Positions 1 through 8,606 of a stretch of 46,029 nt of DNA are shown piece after piece. The notes beneath the pieces were generated by a model. The model ran no database searches and had not been told where the DNA came from. It saw nothing but the letters and a program-made list of their open reading frames with translations. The position numbers were made by a program, and so were the translations under genes. Source of the stretch: JAZDFC01 sp043808235 (GTDB taxonomy: Bacteria; Bacteroidota; Ignavibacteria; Ignavibacteriales; Melioribacteraceae). The stretch is taken from NCBI GenBank assembly GCA_043808235.1, contig JAZDFC010000027.1, positions 1-46,029 of the forward strand. The letters are read 5' to 3'. Position 1 is the stretch's first letter; each line of letters starts with the position of its first letter.

Positions 1-557
1 TTAAAGGATTCAAAGTAAAGTGTAGTAACATCATACAATACTAATGACAAATCTTCTTCAAGCATTTCTTTTGCACACTTAACGGCAATTGTTTCTATGG
101 CATCTTTTCTATTTTTCAATTTTAATATTGTTCGGTAGACACTTCGCTTAGAATAGGAAATGTTAAAGTATTGCTCAAGTAAAGTAATAGCTCTTAATTT
201 TGATGTTGGTTCAATTAGTCTCATTATAGCGAAATCAAAAAGAAAACGATCTTCTTTTATATCAAACCCACACCGGCGGGCAACTCTTTCAAGCAGTTGG
301 TAGGCAAATCTGTGAGTAACTCCTAAAAATCGAATGTCGGATAAAGTAACTTTGTCAATGGATTCTTCGGGGAACATTTCTTCTTGCAAGGAATTTCTTG
401 ATATCCAAGATTGTGCTTTTTCAATGAGCGATTCTACTTCTTGAGTAGTCTTTCCGCTGCCAATATGTTTTGAAACGACTACACGTCTGTTCTTGTAGTA
501 TACTATTTGGACTGCTGTAAGATTGGATGCAGTTTTTACTTTTCTAATTGAAAACAC
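1..557 (-). CDS. IS1634-family transposase, N-terminal part (cut by window edge)
   Basis: I translated this stretch by hand; it stays open from a GTG at 557 to the left edge (about 185 codons), so the C-terminal part lies outside. The N-terminus reads VFSIRKVKTASNL, followed by HIGSGKT and, near the edge, LYDVTTLYFES. That last motif is the first acidic strand of the DDE catalytic core in IS1634 (IS4-superfamily) transposases, which also start with a short basic FIR-type segment. An in-frame TAA lies just upstream, so the start must be the GTG or the ATT directly before it. The protein would cut and paste its own element. No terminal inverted repeat could be fixed, so the element's right end is undefined. 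Confidence 0.85.
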   Translation of the reverse strand, partial: MFSIRKVKTASNLTAVQIVYYKNRRVVVSKHIGSGKTTQEVESLIEKAQSWISRNSLQEEMFPEESIDKVTLSDIRFLGVTHRFAYQLLERVARRCGFDIKEDRFLFDFAIMRLIEPTSKLRAITLLEQYFNISYSKRSVYRTILKLKNRKDAIETIAVKCAKEMLEEDLSLVLYDVTTLYFESF

Positions 558-992
558 AATTTTGGGCTTCCAATTTTTCTCTTAGTATGACATTTTTCGA
601 AATTTATGCAATATTTACTTCATAAACGCTGCTTTTTTTGACTTTTGAAATTTTGGCACAAGTCAGGAGTAGCAATAACAAAAGTTGGCTGCTCATACTA
701 TTCCGAAATGGGAACACGTACAGGAGGTTACAAATATATTTTATTTGTTTGTCGCATAAACCTGGATTGATTGAAAAGAAGTCTAAGCCATTGCTTTTAC
801 AATAGTCCATCAAAACAAACCATCGATCCCGCTTAATAAACTGATCCGGTTCCAAAGAGAAAAATCAAGCTTATTACTCAAGAAACTGTAAAAATTCATC
901 TATTTATGGATAATTTGACTAAGAGAATATTTAGCTCTAACTTTGACACCCATTAATTCTATAATTCATAAAAACGTTATTTAGAGGATATA
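558..992. other. Intergenic stretch without a convincing gene
   Basis: About 435 bases lie between the transposase start and the FKBP gene. The only longer open frame (minus strand, 604-855) starts at an ATG with no ribosome binding site, and its protein is a low-complexity leucine run with no domain I recognise. I treat it as chance. The right end of the IS element probably lies here. A ribosome binding site AGAGGA precedes the gene at 993. Confidence 0.5.
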
Positions 993-1694
993 ATGAAAAT
1001 CAGAGCTTTCGTTTTATTTTTGATTGTAATAGTAATAGCAGCGTGCAGCAGTAAAGATAAAAAATTGGAAAAATCCGATCTTGAAACTGAAAAACAAAAA
1101 GTAAGTTATGCTATCGGAATGGATATTGGGAAAGGATTTAAACAACAAAACATTGATGTGGATTTCGATTATCTGTATCAGGGTATAATCGACGGTACTG
1201 ATTCAGTGCAGTTGATGACCACGGTTGAGGCACAGAATGTAATTCAAGAATGGCAGCAAAATCGCCAAAAAGAAATGGAGAAAGCCAAAGTAGAGATAGC
1301 GCAGAAAAATTTAGTGGAAGCGAAGAAATTCACTGAGGAAAATTCCCATAAACAAGGTGTTGTTAGCACTGCCTCCGGATTACAATATAAAATTTTACAA
1401 TCAGCAAACGGACCATCTCCCAAACCACAGGATACCGTTTTAGTACATTTTAAGGGATTTCTTTTAGATGGTACTGTTATTAACGATACATATAAAAACG
1501 GATCACCGGTAAAAATTCCGGTAAACGGATTTTTACCTGCATGGGCTGAAGCTTTGCCGCAAATGAAGTTAAATGAAAAATGGCAATTATTTATTCCTCC
1601 GGCATTAGGCTTTGGTGAAAAAGGAAGAGGTAGTTTAGTTCCTCCTAATGCAATGCTTATTTTTGAAGTTGAACTGCTGGATATTATTAAATAG
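993..1694 (+). CDS. FKBP-type peptidyl-prolyl isomerase lipoprotein
   Basis: It catalyses cis-trans isomerisation of peptidyl-prolyl bonds and probably assists folding of envelope proteins from a lipid anchor. Residues 1-18 form a lipoprotein signal peptide with lipobox IAAC and Cys18. Residues about 28-115 match the helical FKBP_N dimerisation domain (KVSYAIGMDIGKGF, YQGIIDG). Residues about 140-232 form the FKBP domain, with VHFKGFLLDGT, the loop FLPAWAEALPQM, and the closing IPPALGFGEKG...VPPNAMLIFEVELL. The usual acidic FDSS position reads INDT. A good ribosome binding site AGAGGA lies 5 to 6 bases before the ATG. The 233-residue length fits the Mip/FkpA class. It is probably monocistronic, closed by the hairpin at 1706. 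Confidence 0.92.
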   Translation: MKIRAFVLFLIVIVIAACSSKDKKLEKSDLETEKQKVSYAIGMDIGKGFKQQNIDVDFDYLYQGIIDGTDSVQLMTTVEAQNVIQEWQQNRQKEMEKAKVEIAQKNLVEAKKFTEENSHKQGVVSTASGLQYKILQSANGPSPKPQDTVLVHFKGFLLDGTVINDTYKNGSPVKIPVNGFLPAWAEALPQMKLNEKWQLFIPPALGFGEKGRGSLVPPNAMLIFEVELLDIIK

Positions 1695-1705
1695 AAAAAA
1701 TATTT

Positions 1706-1746
1706 TTTTAGCTGATCTGTTCGCGAATAGATCAGCTAAAATTTTT
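1706..1746. terminator. Strong bidirectional hairpin terminator
   Basis: A perfect 13-bp stem pairs TTTTAGCTGATCT (1706-1718) with its complement at 1729-1741 around the 10-base loop gttcgcgaat, itself self-complementary at its core. A T-run follows on the plus strand, and an A/T tract on the other side gives a T-run for the minus strand. It lies between the convergent FKBP gene and methyltransferase gene and can end both. Confidence 0.85.
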
Positions 1747-1786
1747 CTCCGAATATTTTTTTTATTTACTACGAATGATTCTAAAA

Positions 1787-2923
1787 CTATATGTCGGCAA
1801 TTCTATTAAAATAAATTTTGTTCTGCCCCACAGAGAAAACAACTTCTTTGACCGATGATAATCCATAGCGGGTTAAAAATTCTTTATCCGAAGAAATTAC
1901 CCATTTGTGAAAACCACTGAATTGCTGCTTTACTTTTTGATTGAATGTAGAATAAAATGATGTCAGCTCTTTATTCGAAGCGGAGTCTCTTTCGCATGTG
2001 TTAAGAATAAGAAGTCCGGTGGTGGATTCAAGTTTATTTTTCTCGAACAATTTTAATCCGATTTCAATTTTATTTTCAAATCCCGCCCGCTTAATGTTTC
2101 CCCTCGCGGCTACGATTGAAGTTGGTATAATATCGGAACCCCAAATGTGTCCGCGATACTCGGTACGCAATTTCTTTTCTTCTTCAAGAATTTTATTGAA
2201 TAAACTATCGTCGTAATCCTTCCAATGTTTGAACGCAAAATCTTTTCTGTTGAGGTTGGGACTAATTTTGTTCGCCATCATTGTTGATTCGACGAGAAAT
2301 GATCCGTTACCGCAAAGCGGATCGATAAAGCAACTCTGCTTGTCCCAGCCGGTTGTCATTATCATTCCTGCGCAGAGAACTTCATTTATCATTCCGTCAT
2401 GAAAATCCTGGCGGTATCCACGATGATTTAGTTGCTCGCCCGAAGAATCAAGCGAGATAGTACATTGGTCATCAAGTATATGGGCTAAAATTTTTAGTGT
2501 AGGATTTGCGGCATCACCAAATGGTCTCTTGCCGGTCTTTTTTCTAAACTGTTCGGCAATTGCATCCTTAATTTTTTGTGAGACAAATTTGGGATTTTGA
2601 AAATTTCTTGATTTGATTACGGTATCAACATCAAAAGTATTCATAAGAGTTATGTATTCGCTCCAGTCGATATCCATTACTTTCTTTTGCAGAAACCTCG
2701 GATTATCAACGGTAAATACTTCTAACGGTTTTAGAATCCTTGTCGAGGTTCTAAGATTAAGGTTAGCTCTGTATAACAGAGATTTGTCGCCTTCAAAAGC
2801 AACTGCCCGATTCACTAACTTTATATTTCGTGCGCCAATATTATTTAATTCTTCTGCCAGCAAATCCTCGAGTCCGGCGAAGGTGCGTGCAGACATTTCG
2901 AATATTTCTGTTCTATTGCTCAC
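1787..2923 (-). CDS. THUMP-domain RlmL-like RNA methyltransferase with altered catalytic motif
   Basis: It belongs to the UPF0020/RlmL class of SAM-dependent N2-guanine RNA methyltransferases. Residues about 45-155 are the THUMP RNA-binding region. NHRGYR (166-171) is the family linker motif, DPLCGNG (201-207) is the SAM-binding motif I, and WGSDI (261-265) is motif II. The catalytic NPPYGER motif expected near residue 308 reads NTCER here, so two residues and the PPY core are absent although the frame and the C-terminus continue. The linker-following APLNE block is also changed to GMINE. At 378 residues it has normal length for the Bacteroidota form. The protein may be an inactive RNA-binding remnant or have altered chemistry. 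The family call is firm; activity is doubtful. Confidence 0.85.
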   Translation of the reverse strand: MSNRTEIFEMSARTFAGLEDLLAEELNNIGARNIKLVNRAVAFEGDKSLLYRANLNLRTSTRILKPLEVFTVDNPRFLQKKVMDIDWSEYITLMNTFDVDTVIKSRNFQNPKFVSQKIKDAIAEQFRKKTGKRPFGDAANPTLKILAHILDDQCTISLDSSGEQLNHRGYRQDFHDGMINEVLCAGMIMTTGWDKQSCFIDPLCGNGSFLVESTMMANKISPNLNRKDFAFKHWKDYDDSLFNKILEEEKKLRTEYRGHIWGSDIIPTSIVAARGNIKRAGFENKIEIGLKLFEKNKLESTTGLLILNTCERDSASNKELTSFYSTFNQKVKQQFSGFHKWVISSDKEFLTRYGLSSVKEVVFSVGQNKIYFNRIADI

Positions 2924-2957
2924 TTAATATCTTCATTTTAGTTTATCAGATCAGGAG

Positions 2958-3497
2958 CTAAAGTTTGAAATAAAGCCCGACAGTTATAACAAAAAAGTCG
3001 CTTGATAAATCAACAGATTGCTTAAGCGAATCAAATTGGTATTGGAGGAATACATATCTTATATCCCCGGAAAGTAAGGCAGCATTTCCCAATGGTAATT
3101 CCGCACCGGCTCCAGCATGCCAGCCAAACTCAGAAGTAGTCTCATCTTCAAATGATCCTAAATTACCTGAATAATCAACTGTAACATTATACCAACCACC
3201 GCCGGCAACTCCGTAAACGATGGGAAGCGGATAAAGCATCAACGAAGCCATAACCGGATAGCTTTTAACGGTGACAGTTCCATTATTAAATTCCTCTTGC
3301 CGGTAGTTAATACTTCCCTCTAAACCAAATCCCGATGATAATTTCAACCTTACAGCGCCACCATACATAAATGAACCTTCATCCGCACCTTCGGTTTTAT
3401 AATACCCTATTTGGGGACCGAGAGAGATGCCCTGGGCATTATATACGCATGGAATTAAAAAAATAAAAGCGATGAGTTTTAAAAAATATTTTCTCAT
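2958..3497 (-). CDS. Secreted outer-membrane beta-barrel protein (OmpW/porin-like)
   Basis: It is a small outer-membrane protein of unknown role. It starts at the ATG at 3497, preceded by GGAGAG at proper spacing; an in-frame TTG four codons upstream lies on that ribosome binding site and is rejected. Residues 1 to about 20 form a Sec signal peptide (KYFLKLIAFIFLIPCVYNAQG). The rest alternates polar and aromatic residues in amphipathic strands (YGGAVRLKL, FGLEGSINYRQ, FGWHAGAGAEL, DIRYVFLQYQF) and ends in a beta strand, as eight-strand barrels do. It stands 34 bases from the methyltransferase gene and may be co-transcribed with it. Specific function is not readable. Confidence 0.75.
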   Translation of the reverse strand: MRKYFLKLIAFIFLIPCVYNAQGISLGPQIGYYKTEGADEGSFMYGGAVRLKLSSGFGLEGSINYRQEEFNNGTVTVKSYPVMASLMLYPLPIVYGVAGGGWYNVTVDYSGNLGSFEDETTSEFGWHAGAGAELPLGNAALLSGDIRYVFLQYQFDSLKQSVDLSSDFFVITVGLYFKL

Positions 3498-3586
3498 AAG
3501 TCTCTCCAAAAAATCAAAAAATAAAATGCTCCGCTACAAATATACGTAATGGGAGTAACAATATTTGTTGAATCACGGATAGTCAA

Positions 3587-4090
3587 TTATTTTGGCGCTT
3601 GCATTCCGAATTGCGACCATTCTTCTTTTGCCGGGCCATAAATACCGGGAATCTTAAATCCGGCTTGTCTCATCAATACCGACATTTGTGCACGGTGATG
3701 GATTTGATGGTTGACCAACGATTTTAGCACAGCAGCTTTCGACCATACCTGTCCGAACATATTTAATTTATCTTCCAGGTTTTCGTCTTTCCAATTACTA
3801 TTTACAACCTCTGTAACTTTGGCAGATCCATCTTCATAAACTTTTAAGATCTCCGCCACACTGGTTGGTCTTTCGTTTTCATTGAGATTTGCTTGTATCG
3901 GCAATCCAGTTTGCCCCAGCATCTCATAAATTGTTACGGCAAGATGCCACGCAAGAAATCCGAGGTCTCTTCCACCCTCGCTTACTTTTTGGTTTAGAGA
4001 ATCGTCGGTTAGCACGCGTAAATATTTTAAAGTAGCTTCGGCTTCGTATTGCCAGTCATTCTGAAAATCGGATATTTTTCTGTACATCAT
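3587..4090 (-). CDS. DinB-family metal-binding protein
   Basis: DinB/YfiT-like four-helix-bundle proteins bind a divalent metal through three histidines, and many are thiol-dependent transferases of unknown substrate. Here His49 (FLAWHLAV) and the pair His128/His132 in NHQIHHRAQM form the usual triad. At 167 residues it has normal length. Two adjacent ATG codons (4090 and 4087) follow GAGAGGAA; the second has the better spacing, so the true protein may be one residue shorter. It is cytoplasmic, with no signal peptide. The gene is alone between an outer-membrane protein and a TPM protein, so context gives no function. Confidence 0.88.
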   Translation of the reverse strand: MMYRKISDFQNDWQYEAEATLKYLRVLTDDSLNQKVSEGGRDLGFLAWHLAVTIYEMLGQTGLPIQANLNENERPTSVAEILKVYEDGSAKVTEVVNSNWKDENLEDKLNMFGQVWSKAAVLKSLVNHQIHHRAQMSVLMRQAGFKIPGIYGPAKEEWSQFGMQAPK

Positions 4091-4175
4091 TTCCTCTCAA
4101 ATATTAGTGAAAAACATTTAGTCCGGATTGTTTCCATTCGTAAAAATCTTTTTTAATAATGAAATAGTACTTTAC

Positions 4176-5135
4176 TTACCACGAACCGCTTGCGCCACCT
4201 CCGCCGGAACTTCCACCACCGCCGGAGAATCCACCACCGCCGCTCGAATAACTACTGCTTGAATGACCGCCGCTCGATGACCAACTTCTGCCCGATGAAC
4301 TGCCGGACGACCATTTGACTCCGCTCTGATAGGACTTATATATCTTGGGAAATTTAGTCTGAAGGAAATTTTGCCCAAATTTAGAACCGAAAATTATTTT
4401 AATCAAAGGATAGCCTACTATGTATATCCCCAATAATGTTAATCCGGGAACAACTCCAATAATGAAAACCGGAAAGGTCGCATAAAACGGAATTAAGAAA
4501 ATATATAAAAACCAGCTCATGCATCCTTTCGAAAAAATCCATGTGATTGCGAAGATGCTAAGGAAGGAAACAATAAAAATTCCGAAAATAATGTTGTATG
4601 GAAATTCCATCGATTGGAAATCGTCAATTTTTTCCAATTCATTCTTTTCTTCATTTACATATTCGCCCTTAATTGCTGAAATAATCGAATTCACTCCGGC
4701 ATCTATTCCGGCGGCATAATCAGCCTTGCGGAACTGTGGCACAATCTCATTTCTAATGATACTGCTGCAAACGGCGTCCGGTAAGGCTCCTTCGAGTCCA
4801 TAGCCAACTTCGATTCGCAATTTTTTATCGTTAATCGAGATAAGCAGCAGTACACCGTTATTCTTATCTTTTTGTCCTATCTTCCATGTTTCAAAAACTT
4901 TATTCGCAAACATCTCGAGGTTTTCATCTTCCAGCGACGACATTGTGAGTACGACTATCTGGTTTGAAGTTGCCGTCTCATGCTGCGACAATTTCTCGGT
5001 TAATTTGGATTTGAATTCATCGGTTAGTATCGATGCGTAATCATTTACCCTGCCCGCCAGGTAAGGTACGTCCATCGCAAAAAAATTTGAAATGGAGACA
5101 GTTATTAATAACAAAACAATAAATAATTTTTTCAT
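4176..5135 (-). CDS. TPM-domain (YgcG-like) membrane protein with Gly/Ser tail
   Basis: It starts at the ATG at 5135, after the perfect ribosome binding site GGGAGGTGA. Residues 1-20 are a signal peptide (KKLFIVLLLITVSISNFFA). Residues about 25-150 form the TPM domain (VNDYASILTDEFKSKL, NGVLLLISINDKKLRIEVGYGLEG). Two or three hydrophobic segments follow around 180-245. The last 45 residues are almost only Ser and Gly, ending in GASGSW, typical of YgcG proteins. TPM proteins are envelope proteins; phosphatase activity is reported for plant homologues, and in bacteria they usually travel with LemA. Here the neighbour is a second TPM gene and no lemA is visible. The ribosome binding site overlaps the upstream gene's end, so translation is coupled. 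Confidence 0.88.
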   Translation of the reverse strand: MKKLFIVLLLITVSISNFFAMDVPYLAGRVNDYASILTDEFKSKLTEKLSQHETATSNQIVVLTMSSLEDENLEMFANKVFETWKIGQKDKNNGVLLLISINDKKLRIEVGYGLEGALPDAVCSSIIRNEIVPQFRKADYAAGIDAGVNSIISAIKGEYVNEEKNELEKIDDFQSMEFPYNIIFGIFIVSFLSIFAITWIFSKGCMSWFLYIFLIPFYATFPVFIIGVVPGLTLLGIYIVGYPLIKIIFGSKFGQNFLQTKFPKIYKSYQSGVKWSSGSSSGRSWSSSGGHSSSSYSSGGGGFSGGGGSSGGGGASGSW

Positions 5136-5139
5136 GATG

Positions 5140-5793
5140 TCACCTCCCAATCCTCAAATCGTCGGACAGTTCGTTCGTATCATCCGGAGATATCGTAAAT
5201 CCTCTTTCCTTTAGAATGCCGGCGCAATCGTTAATCGCTTTTATTAATCCTTTTTTCATCTCTCCCTTTCGAATTAATGAGATCAATGATTTGATTAAAT
5301 CATCCCATACTTTTTGATCGACAACTGCTGCGATTCCTTTATCGGCTTTAATAATTACTTTCTTTTCAAACAGAGCGATCAAGATCAATATTCCTGTACG
5401 TTGCCGGGTGTTAAAAATTTCTTGCGAAAGGAATTCTGCATCAGTAAAGATGGCAACGTTTCTTTCCATCTCCCCATTACCAATGAATAAAACTTTTAAT
5501 TGGGGATAAAAGAAAAGAAGAATGATCCCGGTTACCGCACCTGCTGCTAATACAATAAATGTCGTCAATGGATCGACAAAGAGAAATGGAGTGTAAAAGC
5601 GGTCGATATTAAAAATCAGAAGGGCTGTAAACGCTAATATTAAAAATGAAGCCCTGTAATAGGATAGAGAATAATTGCCGCATTTTTCTACGACTACAGG
5701 TACAATTTCACCAGAAATTTCGGATTCGGCTTTTTGAACAGCAGCCTTAATTTCAGCCAAATCATTTTCACTAAAGATTTTTTTGATATTCAT
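5140..5793 (-). CDS. Second TPM-domain membrane protein, paired with YgcG-like gene
   Basis: It is a TPM-domain protein without signal peptide. MNIKKIFSENDLAEIKAAV followed by ESEISGEIVPVVVEKC is the usual beginning of the short TPM form, which is why I choose the ATG at 5793. An upstream in-frame GTG-ATG at 5832/5829 would add 13 residues but lacks a ribosome binding site. Two membrane helices lie near residues 47-65 and 75-97. The rest is a cytoplasmic or periplasmic part with TGILILIALFEKKVIIKADKGI, where the family conserves a basic/acidic site. The 4-base gap to the next gene indicates one operon. The role is probably in membrane or envelope homeostasis, by analogy only. Confidence 0.82.
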   Translation of the reverse strand: MNIKKIFSENDLAEIKAAVQKAESEISGEIVPVVVEKCGNYSLSYYRASFLILAFTALLIFNIDRFYTPFLFVDPLTTFIVLAAGAVTGIILLFFYPQLKVLFIGNGEMERNVAIFTDAEFLSQEIFNTRQRTGILILIALFEKKVIIKADKGIAAVVDQKVWDDLIKSLISLIRKGEMKKGLIKAINDCAGILKERGFTISPDDTNELSDDLRIGR

Positions 5794-5969
5794 AATCTCG
5801 GCTCGTTTTATTAAATCGAATTTTTGCATCACAATATATTAAATATTGACCGTCTTTTGCAGTAACGAACTTATTATATTTTGAGGCAAGATTTTCGAAA
5901 AGGGAATACTGAATTCGACGGACCAAAAATATTCCCCACTTTTACAATAAATTCGGTGCAATTTGCATT

Positions 5970-6707
5970 ATGGGATTGTTATCCTACTTTCAGGAAAAAT
6001 TAATTTTCAAGCCGGAAAAATTACCGGCAAACCATCTTTATAAATTTGAAATTCCTTTCGAAGAAAAATTTTTTATCACGGAAGAAGATGTATCATTAAA
6101 CGCTCTTTTTTTCAAAGCAACTGAGTCTAAAGGTGTAATCTTTTATAATCACGGAACTGTTGGTAACCTGGATAATTGGGGTTTAGCAGCCGTGCCATTC
6201 GTGGAATTGGGATACGACTTCTTTATATATGATTACCGCACCTACGGAAAAAGTAGAGGTAAAATAAGTCAGCGGGCATTATATAGCGATGCTATGTTCA
6301 TTTATAACGAATTAAAAAAAGAATTTGAAGAAGACAAAATTACGGTTATCGGGCGCTCGATTGGAACCGGTATTGCATCATACATCGCTTCACAGAATAA
6401 TCCGAAGCAGTTAATACTTGAGTCTCCATTTTACAGCATGATTGATATCGTAAAACATTACTATCCGGTAATGCCTTCATTTTTAATTCCTTATAATTTT
6501 CGAACCGATCTCCATCTACAAAAAGTAAAATGTCCGGTTTATCTTATCCATGGAACAGATGACGAACTTGTTTATTATGGCTCCAGCCTTAAATTAAAAA
6601 AGCTACTCGGTGATAAAGCAGAATTAATAACTATCGAAGGCGGCGGACACGACCATCTCGGCTCGTTTGATTTCTACCGTGATAAAATGAGGGAGATATT
6701 AAAATGA
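5970..6707 (+). CDS. Alpha/beta hydrolase (ABHD17/BEM46-like serine hydrolase)
   Basis: It is a 245-residue alpha/beta-fold hydrolase of unknown substrate. The oxyanion region is FYNHGTVGN, the nucleophile elbow is IGRSIGTG with Ser130, the acid is in LIHGTDDELV, and the histidine is in GGGHDHLG near residue 227, giving a complete catalytic triad. There is no clear signal peptide; the first 13 residues could anchor it peripherally (MGLLSYFQEKLIFKP), as in membrane-associated BEM46-like proteins. No ribosome binding site is visible before the ATG, but homologues start with the same short YFQEKLIF segment. It diverges from the TPM operon and converges with the S15 hydrolase 15 bases away. Confidence 0.85.
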   Translation: MGLLSYFQEKLIFKPEKLPANHLYKFEIPFEEKFFITEEDVSLNALFFKATESKGVIFYNHGTVGNLDNWGLAAVPFVELGYDFFIYDYRTYGKSRGKISQRALYSDAMFIYNELKKEFEEDKITVIGRSIGTGIASYIASQNNPKQLILESPFYSMIDIVKHYYPVMPSFLIPYNFRTDLHLQKVKCPVYLIHGTDDELVYYGSSLKLKKLLGDKAELITIEGGGHDHLGSFDFYRDKMREILK

Positions 6708-6722
6708 ATCATCCGATCCGGA

Positions 6723-8606
6723 TTATTTCGCTTCCCAAATTCCGAGAGTAATATTTGATGGGTATTTTGTTGAATGAAATACTCTATGTGTAGCTTTGAT
6801 AAAATCCTTATCATCAGCTGAATATATGTCCATGAATTGTTGAGGATTCCTATCGAACAGCGGGAACCATGAACTCTGGACTTGTATCTGAATCCTGTGT
6901 CCTTTGAAAAATGTATGGCAAACATCATTAAGATTTAGTACAACTTTTGTCACCTCTCCCGGTTTAAAAGGCTCCGGCTTTTCCAAACTGTTTCTGAATT
7001 TACCTCGCATTATTTCCCCGCGCACCAGCATTTGAAAACCTTGGAGGCAATTTGTTTTTGAATCATCCCACTCTGCCTCCGCTGGAAATTCATCGATCAA
7101 TTTTACAACCCAATCCGCATCGGTTCCTGTTGTCGATGCGAACAACTCAACCGTTAATTTTCCAGCAACTGTTAATTCCAATGAAAGCGGTTCGGTTTCG
7201 AATGTTAAAACATCCGGGCGGGATGAGGCGAATCTCTGATCCTCAGCCATAAATTCTTTATTATATCCAACCGCAACTGAATGGAACTGCGCCGTGTATG
7301 GAACCGGATGAGAAGGATCGCTGATGAATTCATGATAAACTATGGCTCCATTTGTTTCCCGGTTGAGACTCAGTTCACCTTCGGCATTCAAATACAATTT
7401 CATTTGCGAAATCGTTTTAGGCGGCCAATATTTGAATTTCTGCCAGATATTCTTTCCGGTTATAAATACGTAAGCTTCAGGAAAATTGAATTCATCTTCG
7501 TCTTTAAGGAAATGATTGAAGAACGGAAGCTCGATACTATCGCGGTAAAAATCACTTGTGTTTCTTACAAATTTTAATGGGCCATATGATGAAATATTTT
7601 CGCGCGACCATGCACCGTGAGTCCATGGACCGATAATAACTATGTTATTTATCTTGGGATTTTTTTGCTCAATGGATTTGTAAGTCTGCAATGCACCATA
7701 TAAATTCTCAGCATCAAACCATCCTCCAACTGTCATCACAGCAGGGGAAATATTATTAAAATGCGGAAGTGATGATCGGGATTGCCAGTATTCGTCGTAC
7801 GTACCGTGAATTGCACATTGATTCCAAAAATCAATTTCATTGTGAAAATATTTCTCGTTGATGTTTTTAAAGGTCCCGTTTTGGAGAAAGAAATTATACG
7901 CGTCAGAAATTTCCCAATCGGGATTTTGCGGCCATTCGGTTGTCAATCCGTTTCTTCGCGGACCAAAAAAATAAAAAAATGAAAATGAAGGTGATAACGC
8001 AAAAGCACCGTTATGGTGCATATCATCACCGGTAAACCAATCCGCAATCGGCGCTTGGGGGGAGACTGCTTTCAAAGCCGGATGTGCGTTAATTGCTCCC
8101 ATCGCCGCGTAAAAACCGGGATAAGATATTCCCCACAATCCAACTTTGCCATTATTGTTCGGAATGTTTTTTACAAGCCAATCAATCGTATCATAACAAT
8201 CTGTTGATTCATCAACATCGGAAGAATCTTTTCTATCAATGATTAATGGTCGCATATTGTCAAATTCACCTTCGGACATAAATCTTCCTCGTACATCCTG
8301 CATTACAACAATGTAATTCTCTTTAAAAAAATGTTTCCAGAGAAGAAGTTTGAATTGATATTTATTTTCTCCGTAAGGTGCAACCGAATAGGGAGTGCGC
8401 CACAATATTATCGGATGTTTTTCGGATTTATCCTCGGGAAGATATACCGATGTAAAAAGTGTTTTTCCATCTCTCATCGGGATGCGGTATTCTTTCTTCG
8501 AGTAATTATATTCAAATGAGAATTCAGTTTCTCTTTCACAACTAATTGTAACTACCAGCAGTAAAGTCAATAGACATAAATTTGATTTAACAGAAAGAGT
8601 TTGCAT
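6723..8606 (-). CDS. CocE/NonD-family S15 hydrolase lipoprotein (X-Pro peptidase-like)
   Basis: This is a secreted serine hydrolase of the X-prolyl dipeptidyl aminopeptidase/cocaine esterase class, acting on acyl, peptide or antibiotic substrates. Residues 1-23 form a lipoprotein signal peptide with TISC and Cys23. The nucleophile is Ser161 in LWGISYPGF. The acid is probably in VGGWFDAENLYG and the histidine in GPWTHGAW. Residues from about 390 on form the jelly-roll domain typical of the family (ADWVVKLID, GHRIQIQVQSSWFP). At 627 residues it is full length. Its ATG directly abuts the metH stop codon, so it probably depends on metH translation, although no functional link between the two is evident. 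Confidence 0.9.
   Translation of the reverse strand: MQTLSVKSNLCLLTLLLVVTISCERETEFSFEYNYSKKEYRIPMRDGKTLFTSVYLPEDKSEKHPIILWRTPYSVAPYGENKYQFKLLLWKHFFKENYIVVMQDVRGRFMSEGEFDNMRPLIIDRKDSSDVDESTDCYDTIDWLVKNIPNNNGKVGLWGISYPGFYAAMGAINAHPALKAVSPQAPIADWFTGDDMHHNGAFALSPSFSFFYFFGPRRNGLTTEWPQNPDWEISDAYNFFLQNGTFKNINEKYFHNEIDFWNQCAIHGTYDEYWQSRSSLPHFNNISPAVMTVGGWFDAENLYGALQTYKSIEQKNPKINNIVIIGPWTHGAWSRENISSYGPLKFVRNTSDFYRDSIELPFFNHFLKDEDEFNFPEAYVFITGKNIWQKFKYWPPKTISQMKLYLNAEGELSLNRETNGAIVYHEFISDPSHPVPYTAQFHSVAVGYNKEFMAEDQRFASSRPDVLTFETEPLSLELTVAGKLTVELFASTTGTDADWVVKLIDEFPAEAEWDDSKTNCLQGFQMLVRGEIMRGKFRNSLEKPEPFKPGEVTKVVLNLNDVCHTFFKGHRIQIQVQSSWFPLFDRNPQQFMDIYSADDKDFIKATHRVFHSTKYPSNITLGIWEAK

Noticed and set aside
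604..855. Open frame of 83 codons on the minus strand beside the transposase
   Set aside because: It has no ribosome binding site, a low-complexity leucine run and no recognisable domain. It is more likely non-coding sequence at the edge of the IS element.
4172..4378. Open frame overlapping the Ser/Gly tail of the TPM protein
   Set aside because: It is a shadow of a repetitive coding region (alanine/valine-rich in the other frame). The TPM frame has the signal peptide and domain.
6711..6723. Short hairpin ATCCG-atc-CGGAT between convergent hydrolase genes as terminator
   Set aside because: It has only five pairs and no T-run on either strand.
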